A stretch of 21,386 nucleotides of DNA from an uncultured Prevotellaceae bacterium (GTDB lineage Bacteria > Bacteroidota > Bacteroidia > Bacteroidales > Muribaculaceae). This document shows, piece by piece, positions 7,356-16,180 of this stretch (position 1 is its first letter; each line of letters starts with the position of its first letter). The stretch covers positions 1 through 21,386 of the forward strand of contig CAJLWM010000039.1 of NCBI GenBank assembly GCA_905210415.1, written 5' to 3'. The notes under the pieces are model-generated. The model saw nothing but the letters and a program-made list of their open reading frames with translations. It was not told the origin of the DNA and did no database searches. The translations under genes and the position numbers were made by a program.

Positions 7356-10340
7356 ATGAAAAAGCTGTTATTAATTATGATTACTGCTTGTGTCGCCTTG
7401 ATGCCAGCCCTTGCAAGCGCAAAGACTGTTAGCGGTCAAGTAGTAGATTCGGAGAACGGCGAGCCACTTATCGGTGCGTCAGTTGTGCCTATTGGTTCTA
7501 CAACCGGTTCAGCAACTGATATCGATGGTAAGTTTGCCTTCACAGTGCCTGACTATGTAAAACAACTAAAGGTGTCGTTTGTAGGCTATGAGTCACAAAC
7601 TGTCAACGCAGGTCAAGACCTTGTTATTAAACTTGTGTCTGACGAAAACCTTCTCGACGCTGTTGTTGTTACAGGTTATGGTTCGGGAAAGAAACTTGGA
7701 TCGGTAGTAGGTGCCGTGAAAGTTGTAGGTGAAAAGCAATTTAGCAAAGTCACCACTGCAAACTTCACCGACGCCCTCCAAGGTCAAGTGTCTGGTCTTT
7801 CTGTTCTCTCTGGTTCGGGTGACCCAAGCAAGTCGGCTACAATCCGTCTTCGTGGTGTCAACTCTCTTGAATCAGGCGTTGCGCCTCTTTACATTCTTGA
7901 CGGAGCTCCAATCTCATCTGCAGTGTTCAACTCGTTGAACCCATCGGATATTGAAAACATCTCTGTATTGAAGGATGCTGCTTCAACATCTATCTATGGT
8001 TCGCGTGCTGCAAACGGTGTAATCGTGATCACAACTAAGAAGGGTCGCCAAGGTGAAACTGCAAAGGTGTCAATCCGCGCACAATACGGTTTCTCTCAAA
8101 TGGTAGACGACCAACAAACAATGATGAACTCACAACAATATGTGAAGTTCCGCGATTTGATTGGTGTACCTGTAAGCGACGAAATCCGCACTATCGTTGA
8201 TAAATATGGTATCAGCACCAACTGGCGCGACGAAGTGTTTGACGGCCATGCTCCAACATATACACTCGATGGTTCTGTACGTGGTGGTACAGCCAATACA
8301 ACATACTATATTTCTGTTAACCACCACAGTCAAGAAGGTATCATTGCTCAATCTGGTCTTCGCCGTGAAGCAGTTCGTTTCAACTTCGACGTTAAGGTGC
8401 GTCCTTGGTTGAAGATGGGTATCAGCTCAAACTTCGGTTATAGCAAGTATCAGATGAACAATGAAATCGAAAGCAGATCTAATCTTTATGGTGCTAACCC
8501 TGCGTTCTTTGTTCGTAAGGCATTCCCATTCGATAGCCCATACTACTATTCTATCGATGAAAACGGTAACCTCAAGTGGGGCGACAAAGCTAAGCACTTG
8601 AAGTATACCAATATGGGTACTGTTGATTTCTACAACAACAAGCGTTCGGTTCTTCGCCGCGACGTGACTGCAAACATCAACCTCTTTGAGCAAGTAACTC
8701 CTATCAAGGGCCTTACTATCCGTGCTCAACAGGCTTTGGATGCATTCGACTACACAACTAACCAAGAATATTATCCAACTGAAGATTACACATCTCCAAT
8801 GGGTGGTTTCATTCAGGGCTCAAGTGGTCAAGCTGGTAAGAGCTTCCAAAGATATTATGCTTGGACTTACACCAACACTGCTGAATATAAATTCGACATC
8901 AACAAGGAACACAACTTCACATTCCTTCTTGGTCAAGAATCTATTATGACTCGTAGCACTGCTTTCGGTATTTCTACAACTGGTCACACCGACATTCGCC
9001 AAATGCGTTTGGATCAAGGTACAACAGTAGGTATGGACAACGTATCTGATAGCCGTACTGAAACAGCATTCAACTCGTATTTCTTGAATATGAACTACAG
9101 TTGGAACAACAAGTATTACTTGGATGGCACCGTACGTCGCGACGCAAGCTCTAAGTTTGCTCCTGACGGTCGTTGGGCTACATTCTGGTCATTGGGCGCA
9201 ATGTGGGACATCAGAAAGGAAGCTTTCATGGAAGGTCTCGACTGGCTCGATCAATTGTCGCTTAAGGCAAGCTACGGTACCACTGGTAACTCATCAATTG
9301 ATAGTTATATGTACTTTGGCCTTCTTGGTTCGGGTAGCAACTACAATGGCAAACCATCAATTGGTGTTGCTCAACAAGCTAACCACGACTTGACTTGGGA
9401 AACTGTTAAGTCATTTGACCTCGGTGTTTCTGCTCGCGTATTTAATCGTTTGAACGTTGACGTAGACTTCTACGACAAGCGCACAGTGAACATGCTTTTG
9501 GAAATCCCTTATTCTTACACAACTGGTTTCTCTGGCGGTTACGGTAACATTGGTACAATGGCTAACACTGGTGTTGACGTGGATCTTAAGTTTGATATCT
9601 TCCAAGAACGCGACTACTATTGGAACTTCAAGGCAAACTTCAACTACAACTTCGACCGCATCAAGAAATTGTTCAATGGTCGTGACGAATATCCATTGCC
9701 TAACTATGGCTTGTGCTACAAGGTAGGACACTCATCAGGTGAATTCTGGCAAGTGCGTTATGCAGGTGTTGACCCACGCGATGGTAAGCAAATGTGGTAT
9801 ACTAAGGAAGGCAACTTGACTAAGACCTTCAACGAAGAGCGCGACGCCGTGCTCGTAGGTAAGAGCTGTTATGCACCTTGGACTGGTGGTTTCGGAACAG
9901 AAGGTGGTTGGAAGGGTATCACTATCGGTGCTGACTTCACATGGGCACTTGGTAAGTATCTTTATAACAACGACAATTACTTCCTTGAAAACACAGCACA
10001 AGGTACTCAGATTAACCAAACAGTGAAGATGCTTAATGTTTGGACTACTCCAGGTCAGGTAACAGACGTTCCTGCTTATGGTGAAGCAATCCAATTTGAT
10101 ACTCACTTGCTTGAAAACGCATCATTCCTTCGCTTGAAGAAATTGACAGTGCAATATGCATTGCCAACATCTCTCACCAAGAAGGCTTCTATCGATCGCG
10201 TGAATGTGTTCTTCGTAGGACGTAATCTATGGACTTGCACTAAGTTCTCTGGCTATGACCCAGAACCAGACATCAACTTGGTTAGATTTAATTATCCTAA
10301 CACTAAGCAATTCGTATTTGGTGTTGAAGTAACATTCTAA
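7356..10340 (+). CDS. SusC/RagA-family TonB-dependent outer-membrane transporter
   Basis: The 994-residue product is an outer-membrane beta barrel that imports a bound oligomer (glycan or peptide) using TonB energy. A signal peptide covers residues 1-22 (cleavage near ALASA-KT). A carboxypeptidase-regulatory-like beta sandwich follows (about 24-95, with GQVVDSENGEPLIGASV and SFVGYES). The TonB box DAVVVTGYG is at 101-109. The plug domain (about 115-230) ends with the SusC signature SVLKDAASTSIYGSRAANG and VIVITTKKG. The rest is a long barrel finishing in an aromatic strand (KQFVFGVEVTF). There is no extra N-terminal signalling (STN) domain, so no obvious transcriptional feedback through an anti-sigma factor. 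It is the first gene of an operon with a SusD partner 21 bp downstream of its stop. Substrate is not determinable; the neighbouring protease hints at peptides (inference). Confidence 0.96.
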   Translation: MKKLLLIMITACVALMPALASAKTVSGQVVDSENGEPLIGASVVPIGSTTGSATDIDGKFAFTVPDYVKQLKVSFVGYESQTVNAGQDLVIKLVSDENLLDAVVVTGYGSGKKLGSVVGAVKVVGEKQFSKVTTANFTDALQGQVSGLSVLSGSGDPSKSATIRLRGVNSLESGVAPLYILDGAPISSAVFNSLNPSDIENISVLKDAASTSIYGSRAANGVIVITTKKGRQGETAKVSIRAQYGFSQMVDDQQTMMNSQQYVKFRDLIGVPVSDEIRTIVDKYGISTNWRDEVFDGHAPTYTLDGSVRGGTANTTYYISVNHHSQEGIIAQSGLRREAVRFNFDVKVRPWLKMGISSNFGYSKYQMNNEIESRSNLYGANPAFFVRKAFPFDSPYYYSIDENGNLKWGDKAKHLKYTNMGTVDFYNNKRSVLRRDVTANINLFEQVTPIKGLTIRAQQALDAFDYTTNQEYYPTEDYTSPMGGFIQGSSGQAGKSFQRYYAWTYTNTAEYKFDINKEHNFTFLLGQESIMTRSTAFGISTTGHTDIRQMRLDQGTTVGMDNVSDSRTETAFNSYFLNMNYSWNNKYYLDGTVRRDASSKFAPDGRWATFWSLGAMWDIRKEAFMEGLDWLDQLSLKASYGTTGNSSIDSYMYFGLLGSGSNYNGKPSIGVAQQANHDLTWETVKSFDLGVSARVFNRLNVDVDFYDKRTVNMLLEIPYSYTTGFSGGYGNIGTMANTGVDVDLKFDIFQERDYYWNFKANFNYNFDRIKKLFNGRDEYPLPNYGLCYKVGHSSGEFWQVRYAGVDPRDGKQMWYTKEGNLTKTFNEERDAVLVGKSCYAPWTGGFGTEGGWKGITIGADFTWALGKYLYNNDNYFLENTAQGTQINQTVKMLNVWTTPGQVTDVPAYGEAIQFDTHLLENASFLRLKKLTVQYALPTSLTKKASIDRVNVFFVGRNLWTCTKFSGYDPEPDINLVRFNYPNTKQFVFGVEVTF

Positions 10341-10345
10341 TTTTT

Positions 10346-10351
10346 GGGAGG
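10346..10351 (+). promoter_or_regulatory. Shine-Dalgarno-like site deciding the SusD start
   Basis: GGGAGG lies 10 bases before the ATG at 10362. A strong purine box is unusual in Bacteroidota. It supports the ATG over an in-frame TTG at 10344, which would place extra residues ahead of the lipoprotein signal. Confidence 0.55.
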
Positions 10352-10361
10352 AAAAACAATT

Positions 10362-11879
10362 ATGAAAAAAATATTTTTAGCATTTTTTATGGTATGTGCC
10401 ATGCTCACCTCGTGTGACATGAACAAGACACCATGGGGTACGCTTGATGATGAAACTGCTCTCACATCGATGAACGATTATGCACGTTTCCGCAATAACT
10501 TCTATGTGGGCCTTAAGGGTATGGGTGCCGGATCATATCATGCAATTCCTGATATTCAAGCCGACCAATTTATCGGTCTTATCTGCAATGGTAACCGTGT
10601 TGGTCAGATTTCAAATGCGATTTTCAACTCATCTGATGGCGATATCACAAGCTATTGGGCTGGTATGTACTCTCGCATCAATGGCGCTAACTTCTTCATT
10701 GAAAGAGCACAAGCTGCTGTTGACGGTGGTAAATTCGCTGGCGAAGATTTGACTGAAATGAAGAGATTTATCGGTGAAGCTAAGTTCTATCGTGCTTATT
10801 GCTACTGGATGCTTCTCGATAAGTTCTGTGAAGACTACACTAAGGTAGGTGGTTCTACTGCAGCTAAGGGTCTTCCTTTGGTGACTGTTTACAACCCAAC
10901 TGGTGACACCAGCAAATATCCTGGTCGTAGCACACAAGACGAAACCTACACTTTGATTGAAACAGACCTTAATGAGGCTTTCGCTGCTCTTACAGAGTAT
11001 GAAAACGCTGGTTTGGAAAATAACCTTAAGCCAATGGCAAACTATCTCTCGTCAATGGCTGTAGAGGCTTTGCAAGCACGTGTGGCTTTGCTTAAGGGCG
11101 ACATGCAAACTGCTTACAACAAGGCAACCGATGTGATTGAATCTGGCCTGTATACTCTTTCTACAGTAGACAACTACGCAACAATGTGGGAAAATGACAA
11201 GAGCAAGGAAATCATCATGCAAGCTGCTTGTTCTAAGACAGAACTTCCTGGATCAACTGGTGCCTATTTCCTTAGCACTGACTTGAAGAAGGCTGACTAC
11301 ATTCCATCAGCTAAGGTGATTTTAGACTACAATGGCCGTAAAGACGTTCGTTTCGATCTCTTCTTCCAACCAACAAACTTGACTATCGAAGGTTCGAAAT
11401 ATCAATGCTTCGTTTTGACAAAGTATTTGGGTAACCCTGATTTGATGACCGATGCTAATCCTAACTTTAGAATTGCTCCAAAGTTGTTCCGCTTGAGCGA
11501 AATGTATCTTATCGCAGCTGAAGCTGGTATTAAGGTAAACATGACTGGCGCTAACAAGTATATCAATGACTTCAAGAGAAATCGTTATGAGGACTATGTA
11601 GATGGTACTTATGATGCAGATAAGCTTTTGGCTGCTGTTAAGCATGAGCGTGGTATCGAATTTATCGGTGAAGGTTTCCGCTTGAGCGACTTGCGTCGTT
11701 GGGGTGATGGCTTCGATCGTGATATCAACTACAACATCAATAGCAAGTTGAATAATGTAGTTGTTAAGCTTGGTAAGGTAAGTTATTCAAAGGATGATTA
11801 TCGTTATGTATGGCCTATCCCATCAGACGAGCTTACCAATAACCCTCAATTGAAGGGTCAACAAAACCCAGGTTATTAA
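10362..11879 (+). CDS. SusD/RagB-family nutrient-binding lipoprotein
   Basis: This is a 505-residue surface lipoprotein that acts as a lid on its SusC partner and captures the substrate. The lipoprotein signal peptide ends LTSC with the lipidated Cys at residue 18. The TPR-rich SusD fold is supported by an N-terminal helical region with FFIERAQAAVDGGKF and EAKFYRAYCYWMLLDKF. It is also supported by the typical loop GLPLVTVYNPTGDTSKYPGR and the C-terminal signature HERGIEFIGEGFRLSDLRRW, then a terminal NPQLKGQQNPGY, the common SusD ending. The length is normal. It sits between the SusC-like gene and a third lipoprotein gene (24-bp gap), forming one operon. The binding-site residues cannot be inferred reliably, so the substrate is unknown. 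Confidence 0.95.
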   Translation: MKKIFLAFFMVCAMLTSCDMNKTPWGTLDDETALTSMNDYARFRNNFYVGLKGMGAGSYHAIPDIQADQFIGLICNGNRVGQISNAIFNSSDGDITSYWAGMYSRINGANFFIERAQAAVDGGKFAGEDLTEMKRFIGEAKFYRAYCYWMLLDKFCEDYTKVGGSTAAKGLPLVTVYNPTGDTSKYPGRSTQDETYTLIETDLNEAFAALTEYENAGLENNLKPMANYLSSMAVEALQARVALLKGDMQTAYNKATDVIESGLYTLSTVDNYATMWENDKSKEIIMQAACSKTELPGSTGAYFLSTDLKKADYIPSAKVILDYNGRKDVRFDLFFQPTNLTIEGSKYQCFVLTKYLGNPDLMTDANPNFRIAPKLFRLSEMYLIAAEAGIKVNMTGANKYINDFKRNRYEDYVDGTYDADKLLAAVKHERGIEFIGEGFRLSDLRRWGDGFDRDINYNINSKLNNVVVKLGKVSYSKDDYRYVWPIPSDELTNNPQLKGQQNPGY

Positions 11880-11903
11880 TTAATCTTTTAATATAATAGC
11901 GAT

Positions 11904-12842
11904 ATGAAATTAAATAAATTAGCATATATGCTTTGCATGGCATTGGCGGTAGGCTCAGCTTCTTGTAACAACAACGAGGATGAGTGGAAGCAAGATGCCA
12001 ATACCTCGGCAAATATTGTTGTGGAATTTAGCGCTGCTGAAGTGTCTGTAAAGGAAAATAGAGGCGCGTTTAAAGTTCCTGTTGTTTGCACTGGCGAGCA
12101 AAATGGTCGTGTGACTATCACAGTGGCTGTAGAGCCAGTAAGTGGTGTTGAAGAGACTGAAGAAGCAAAAGAGGGTGTAAACTACCACGTAACTTCTTAT
12201 AATGTCAATATCGATAAGGAAGACCAATCTGCATGGGTTGACTTCGCAACTATTGACGACGACGTACTCAATGACCCTCGTTTGTTTAAGGTTACTATCA
12301 CTGATGCAAAGGGTGCAACTATCGGTGAAAAGAGCTCTTGCATTGTTAGGATTAAGGACAACGATGCTGATGTTTACGATAAACTTACAGGTGCATGGGA
12401 AATGACAGTTTATCAGACTATGTTTGGTAAAGAAAATCCTATTACCTGGAAGGTTAAAATTGTAACGCCAGAAGAAGATGATCCAAACTACGGTAAGGAA
12501 CTTTACATTGTTGGTCTTAATGGTGTTGATTATGCTCAATGTACATTGAATTATTACTTCGATGAAGTAACTAAAGTAGGTCATGTGGCAATTCCTGCTG
12601 GATGTTTGGTTGCTGAAGATTTGAACTTCGGTTTTGGATTCCTTTGCGACGTTCGTTTGCACTACTTCAACGCTGGTGAGTTTAAAGAAGAAGGCATAGA
12701 AGTAGATGGTAATTGGAGCCAAGATTTGAAGAAAATTACATTCGATCAAGGCGCGTTTATTGGAGTTATTTATAATAAGGCTGGTATAAACCTTCAAAAG
12801 TACTGGTTCGGTATGGAAGATATCGTATTGACTCGTAAGTAA
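11904..12842 (+). CDS. Calx-beta-like surface lipoprotein, third gene of the SusC/D operon
   Basis: The product is 312 residues. The N-terminus is a lipoprotein signal (VGSASC, Cys at residue 21) followed by an acidic, Asn-rich stretch, as in exported Bacteroidota surface lipoproteins. Residues about 35-135 resemble a Calx-beta sandwich: VVEFSAAEVSVKENRGAFKV, then VTITVAVEP, ending with the family-typical IKDND. The C-terminal half (about 140-312) starts with YDKLTGAWEMTVYQ and is a beta-rich domain I do not recognise; its opening resembles lipocalin-like or DUF4843/DUF4984-type domains found behind SusD genes. As the last gene before a terminator it is probably a surface glycan- or protein-binding accessory of the transporter. 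That function is inferred from position only. Confidence 0.8.
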   Translation: MKLNKLAYMLCMALAVGSASCNNNEDEWKQDANTSANIVVEFSAAEVSVKENRGAFKVPVVCTGEQNGRVTITVAVEPVSGVEETEEAKEGVNYHVTSYNVNIDKEDQSAWVDFATIDDDVLNDPRLFKVTITDAKGATIGEKSSCIVRIKDNDADVYDKLTGAWEMTVYQTMFGKENPITWKVKIVTPEEDDPNYGKELYIVGLNGVDYAQCTLNYYFDEVTKVGHVAIPAGCLVAEDLNFGFGFLCDVRLHYFNAGEFKEEGIEVDGNWSQDLKKITFDQGAFIGVIYNKAGINLQKYWFGMEDIVLTRK

Positions 12843-12871
12843 TTTATAATTAAATACAGCTTGAGTTTTCG

Positions 12872-12907
12872 GGGCAGATGCCGTGTGGCATTTGCCCTGA
12901 TTTCGTT
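12872..12907 (+). terminator. Terminator of the SusC/D operon
   Basis: GGGCAGATGCC (12872-12882) and GGCATTTGCCC (12887-12897) form an 11-bp stem with one G-T pair and a GTGT loop, followed by TGATTTCGTT. The T-tract is weak but the stem is strong. Confidence 0.75.
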
Positions 12908-12958
12908 ATATATGCCCCTAAGCGCGGGGTGATTTTGTTCCTCACGGATGGTGGTTTT

Positions 12959-13275
12959 TGATTTCACGCAGATGGGTTTGGGTTCACGCAGATACCCGCA
13001 GATTAATCAGATTTTTTTTGATTTTGTGGATGGGTATCATTCGCGTTTGGTGATGCATTGGGGGTAGGGACGTGGCATGCCACGTCCGCATAATGCGTTG
13101 GAATCAATACGGTAAGTGCCATTCGGATGCGGACGCGGCATGCCGCATCCCTACCAGCGGGTGTTGTCCACTGGCGCTGGAAATCAAATAAATCCTGCCA
13201 AATCTGCGGGATCTGCGTGAACTAAAAATCACCATCTGTGCGAACCAAAAATCGGAATCTGCGTTAATTTAAAAT
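12959..13275. repeat. Composite inverted repeat with CACGCAGAT units
   Basis: The left arm GTTCACGCAGATACCCGCAG... (12982-13025) is inverted at 13179-13222, whose complement starts GTTCACGCAGATCCCGCAG. Additional imperfect CACGCAGAT or CACAGAT units extend outwards on both sides (12962-12973 and 13231-13265). The arms flank the REP-like element at 13063-13155, so the island is roughly symmetrical around position 13105. Confidence 0.7.
13063..13155 (+). repeat. REP/MITE-like element, copy A
   Basis: This 93-bp element has terminal inverted repeats GGTAGGG...CCCTACC. Each end carries a 20-bp palindrome: GGACGTGGCATGCCACGTCC (13068-13087, perfect) and a one-mismatch version at 13131-13150. The core contains CGCATAAT and CCATTCGGATGCGGAC. 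It encodes nothing. Two further copies lie in the opposite orientation near 16441-16522 and 16582-16675. Confidence 0.85.
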
Positions 13276-13342
13276 CACTTGCGTGCTATTGTGCTATTTC
13301 TTTGCCGATATGAAAAAAAATCGTAATTTTTCGTCTTGTGCA

Positions 13343-13373
13343 TTGAAACGTAGAAAAAATCCTTGTATATTTG
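13343..13373 (+). promoter_or_regulatory. Promoter of the C10 peptidase gene
   Basis: TTG (13343-13345), 20 bases, then TATATTTG (13366-13373) match the Bacteroidetes -33/-7 consensus with correct spacing. The leader is about 80 bases. Confidence 0.65.
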
Positions 13374-13460
13374 CAAAACGTAATGCTTTGTGGCGCAACG
13401 TCCACAGCATGAGCGAGAATAAGAGATATTTTTACGAATAACATAACTCAATTTATATAT

Positions 13461-15920
13461 ATGAAAAAACTCTTTTTAGTGTTGCTCGCATTGGGAATGG
13501 GATTGCCAATGGGTGCAAAACAAATTGATGAGGCTTCAGCCTTAAAGTCGGCAAGCACATTTTGCCGCAAGGGTAGCAGATTGAAATCGGTGCGCTCGGC
13601 AAACGATTTGGTTTTGTCGTACACCGCTACTAATGCTAACGGCGACAATCTCTACTATGTGTTTAATAGCAAGTCGGGTAATGGTTTTGTTATTACCTCG
13701 GCTGACGACTGTGTGCCAAGAGTGCTTGGTTATGGCACAAGCGACAACTTCGACATCAATGCTGTGAACGACAATATGCGTTACTGGCTCGAGAACTTGT
13801 CGAATGAAATCACTTACGCTATAGATAACAACCAGGATGGTGGTGCTGTGGAAGCTGCTGTGGAAAAAGCATCGGCCAATCGCAAGCCAGTGCCTGTGAT
13901 AATGTCTACTAAGTGGAACCAAGACTCGCCATACAACGATCTTTGTCCTACATTGTCAAACGGTTCTCGTTCAGCCACTGGATGTGTGGCTACAGCGATG
14001 GCTCAGGTGATGAACGTGCACAAATGGCCAGTAAATGGTGTTGGAAGCCACAGCTACACATCAGGTACAAATAATTTCTCATTGAGATGTGATTTCGAAA
14101 ATGTCACATTCGACTGGGCAAATATGCATGACACATATAAGGGCACTGTGACATCGGCACAAAAGAGTGCGGTGGCTACACTGATGAGTGCATGTGGTAT
14201 AAGCATCGATATGGACTACGATTCATCGAGCGGTACACAGACTTCACTGGTATCAGAGGCATTGATTCAATACTTCGATTACGACCGTAGCATTCGCTAT
14301 TTGCGCCGTTCGGTGGTGAGTGGCTCAGAATGGGAAAACATCATCTATAACGACTTGAGCAATTCAATGCCGGTTATCTTCGGCGGTCAGAGTAGCGGCG
14401 GTGGTCACTGTTTTGTGTGCGACGGCTATAGCCAAGATGGTTATTTCCACTTCAACTGGGGTTGGGGCGGCATGAGCGATAACTACTTCTTGCTCACAGC
14501 GCTCAATCCTACTTCGCAAGGTATTGGCGGTAGCAGCACAAACGACGGTTTCAATTCACAACAAGGCATCGTGTATGGCATTCGCAAGCAAGCTGGCACG
14601 AAGGATGTATATGGCAGATTGATGTCGGATTATGGTGACTTTAATTGCGCAACTTATTCTGTGTCAGCTGCCAACTCTGGCTCGGTGCAATTTAGATTTG
14701 GCGAGGGCACACGTCACTTCACCAGCTGCACACACTATGATGCACAAGTGGCTATCATATTGGCTATCACAAACACTGCTACTGGTGAGACAAAATACTA
14801 CAATCCACGTGGCGAAACAGATAATAAGGACAATTATTCTTACAGCAAGTTTGGCACGAAATATATTTATTCGGCAAGCGGATATATGTATCTCTCGGCT
14901 AAGTATCGCAATTCGTTGAGCAATGGCACATACACTATCAAGCCAATGACTATTGTGGAAGGCTCTGATAAGTATGAGGACTTCCTTTTGCCAGCCGGCA
15001 CAAACAACGTGGTGACAATGGTGAAAACAGCCAATGGATTTACGTTTAAGAACGAATCTTCATCGAGTGCTTCGTTGAAGCTCAATGACATCACATTGTC
15101 AAGCAACTTGTATGTAGGTATGCCAGCAGTAGTGAGTGTTGATGTTACAGGTTTGAATGCTGAATACCTCGACGATGTGACATTGACGATATCTGCTGGT
15201 GACAACATTTTCGGTCTTGCCGACAATGTATATGAGAGCGATCCAATCCGCGTGAGTGTTCCTATGGGTGAAACTGTCACTTTGAAGTTCTCAACCGGCA
15301 ATTTGGACCTTGAGGAAGGCACTGAATATGAGGTGAAATTGCTCAATGCAAAGAATAGGGCAGTCGGCTCAAGAAAGTTCACAGCAAAGGCTGCTCCAAC
15401 TGATGCATTTGCCTTCGAAGTAGAAAAATGTGTTTTGGGTGAAAACGACAACATGAATCCAAACAATGTGTATGTTGACTTCGTATTGAAGTGTACACAA
15501 GGTGCATTTGGCGGCAAGGTGAAGGCGATTGTTTACGCTTCTGACGAGCGCACTCCAAAGGCCATTTTGTCGGAAAAGGATATCATGGTGGATGCAGGCA
15601 AGTCGTTTGAGACTATGCACACAGGTGATTCTAAGCTTGAACCAAATACTGAATATGTGTTGAAGATGTTTGGCATGCCATCAGACAAGAATTCATCAAC
15701 AAAGGTGCTCTACTCAAAGCGCTTCAAGACTATCGACCCATCGGGCATCAGCAGCATTGTGGCTGACGATGTGCAACACGTGGGCATGGTGACCGTTTAT
15801 GACGTTCAAGGCCGTGAATTGTATAAGGCAAAAGCCGAAGCATTCGACGTTAACGACGTGGATGCTAAGGGCGTGCTTATCATCCGTTCGCAAGCAGGCG
15901 TCACTAAGGTGGTTAAGTAA
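13461..15920 (+). CDS. Secreted C10-family (streptopain-like) cysteine peptidase with Por-type C-terminal tail
   Basis: The 819-residue product is a papain-like protease made as a zymogen. The signal peptide is residues 1-19. A Spi_C10-type inhibitory propeptide (about 20-140) includes YYVFNSKSGNGFVITSADD. The C10 catalytic domain (about 145-376) has the oxyanion Gln154 (KWNQDSPYN), catalytic Cys175 (SATGCVATAMAQV), His316 (GGGHCFVCDGY) and the NWGWGG motif (Asn332-Trp333). The active site therefore looks complete. Beta-rich repeats follow (about 390-750). The last about 60 residues (VTVYDVQGRELYKA ... GVLIIRSQAGVTKVVK) resemble a type A type-IX-secretion sorting domain, suggesting export through T9SS. 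Relatives include SpeB, interpain A and periodontain. It has its own promoter and terminator. Its position after a SusC/D operon suggests a role in protein feeding or host-protein cleavage (inference). Confidence 0.93.
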   Translation: MKKLFLVLLALGMGLPMGAKQIDEASALKSASTFCRKGSRLKSVRSANDLVLSYTATNANGDNLYYVFNSKSGNGFVITSADDCVPRVLGYGTSDNFDINAVNDNMRYWLENLSNEITYAIDNNQDGGAVEAAVEKASANRKPVPVIMSTKWNQDSPYNDLCPTLSNGSRSATGCVATAMAQVMNVHKWPVNGVGSHSYTSGTNNFSLRCDFENVTFDWANMHDTYKGTVTSAQKSAVATLMSACGISIDMDYDSSSGTQTSLVSEALIQYFDYDRSIRYLRRSVVSGSEWENIIYNDLSNSMPVIFGGQSSGGGHCFVCDGYSQDGYFHFNWGWGGMSDNYFLLTALNPTSQGIGGSSTNDGFNSQQGIVYGIRKQAGTKDVYGRLMSDYGDFNCATYSVSAANSGSVQFRFGEGTRHFTSCTHYDAQVAIILAITNTATGETKYYNPRGETDNKDNYSYSKFGTKYIYSASGYMYLSAKYRNSLSNGTYTIKPMTIVEGSDKYEDFLLPAGTNNVVTMVKTANGFTFKNESSSSASLKLNDITLSSNLYVGMPAVVSVDVTGLNAEYLDDVTLTISAGDNIFGLADNVYESDPIRVSVPMGETVTLKFSTGNLDLEEGTEYEVKLLNAKNRAVGSRKFTAKAAPTDAFAFEVEKCVLGENDNMNPNNVYVDFVLKCTQGAFGGKVKAIVYASDERTPKAILSEKDIMVDAGKSFETMHTGDSKLEPNTEYVLKMFGMPSDKNSSTKVLYSKRFKTIDPSGISSIVADDVQHVGMVTVYDVQGRELYKAKAEAFDVNDVDAKGVLIIRSQAGVTKVVK

Positions 15921-15951
15921 AGAAGAATCATTGATAGCATGATGTGATATG

Positions 15952-15985
15952 GCTCCGTTTCGCATGGCGAGACGGAGCTTTTTTT
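15952..15985 (+). terminator. Terminator of the C10 peptidase gene
   Basis: GCTCCGTTTCGC (15952-15963) pairs with GCGAGACGGAGC (15967-15978) with one G-T pair around an ATG loop. Seven T follow. Confidence 0.9.
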
Positions 15986-16018
15986 ATGCTCCATAAGCCT
16001 CTGCAGGGTGAAAATATC

Positions 16019-16066
16019 CCAAATCGGTCGTTCTGAACCTAATGAAAGAAACGGGTTTAAGGGGAA
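16019..16066. repeat. Possible diverged member of the 61-bp repeat family
   Basis: The segment with CCTAATGAAAGAAACGGGTT loosely follows the order of blocks in the 61-bp repeats (TTCT, CCTAAT, then a GGGTT-containing end). It has several gaps, so the relationship is tentative. Confidence 0.3.
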
Positions 16067-16110
16067 ACAACAACAAAATTGCGTATAATGTGTGAAAAAA
16101 GATGTGAGAA

Positions 16111-16142
16111 TTGTGGATTTACTGAATTTTTGATTATCTTTA
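16111..16142 (+). promoter_or_regulatory. Promoter of the Hc1-like gene
   Basis: TTG (16111-16113), 21 bases, then TATCTTTA (16135-16142), one base off the TAnnTTTG consensus, lie 38 bases before the ATG. Confidence 0.5.
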
Positions 16143-16180
16143 CACCAAATATTGATTAACCCTATAATTTAAAGACAACG

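Larger units (their letters stand above)
12843..13460. other. Intergenic region holding a terminator and a nested inverted-repeat island
   Basis: From left to right: operon terminator (12872-12907), composite inverted repeats (12959-13275) with a REP-like element at their centre (13063-13155), and the promoter of the C10 peptidase gene (13343-13373). No coding frame is credible. Confidence 0.7.

Noticed and set aside
6928..7359. Several short frames (63-84 codons) on both strands ahead of the SusC gene
   Set aside because: They lie in very AT-rich DNA containing the promoter and leader. Their products are low-complexity and have no coding bias.
7356..12842. Canonical polysaccharide utilisation locus
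   Set aside because: No glycosidase, lyase, SusR/hybrid two-component or ECF sigma/anti-sigma gene is present nearby, so only the SusC/D transport core can be claimed.
12959..13275. Possible CRISPR array
   Set aside because: The CACGCAGAT units vary, are inverted relative to each other and lack uniform spacers. No cas genes are present.
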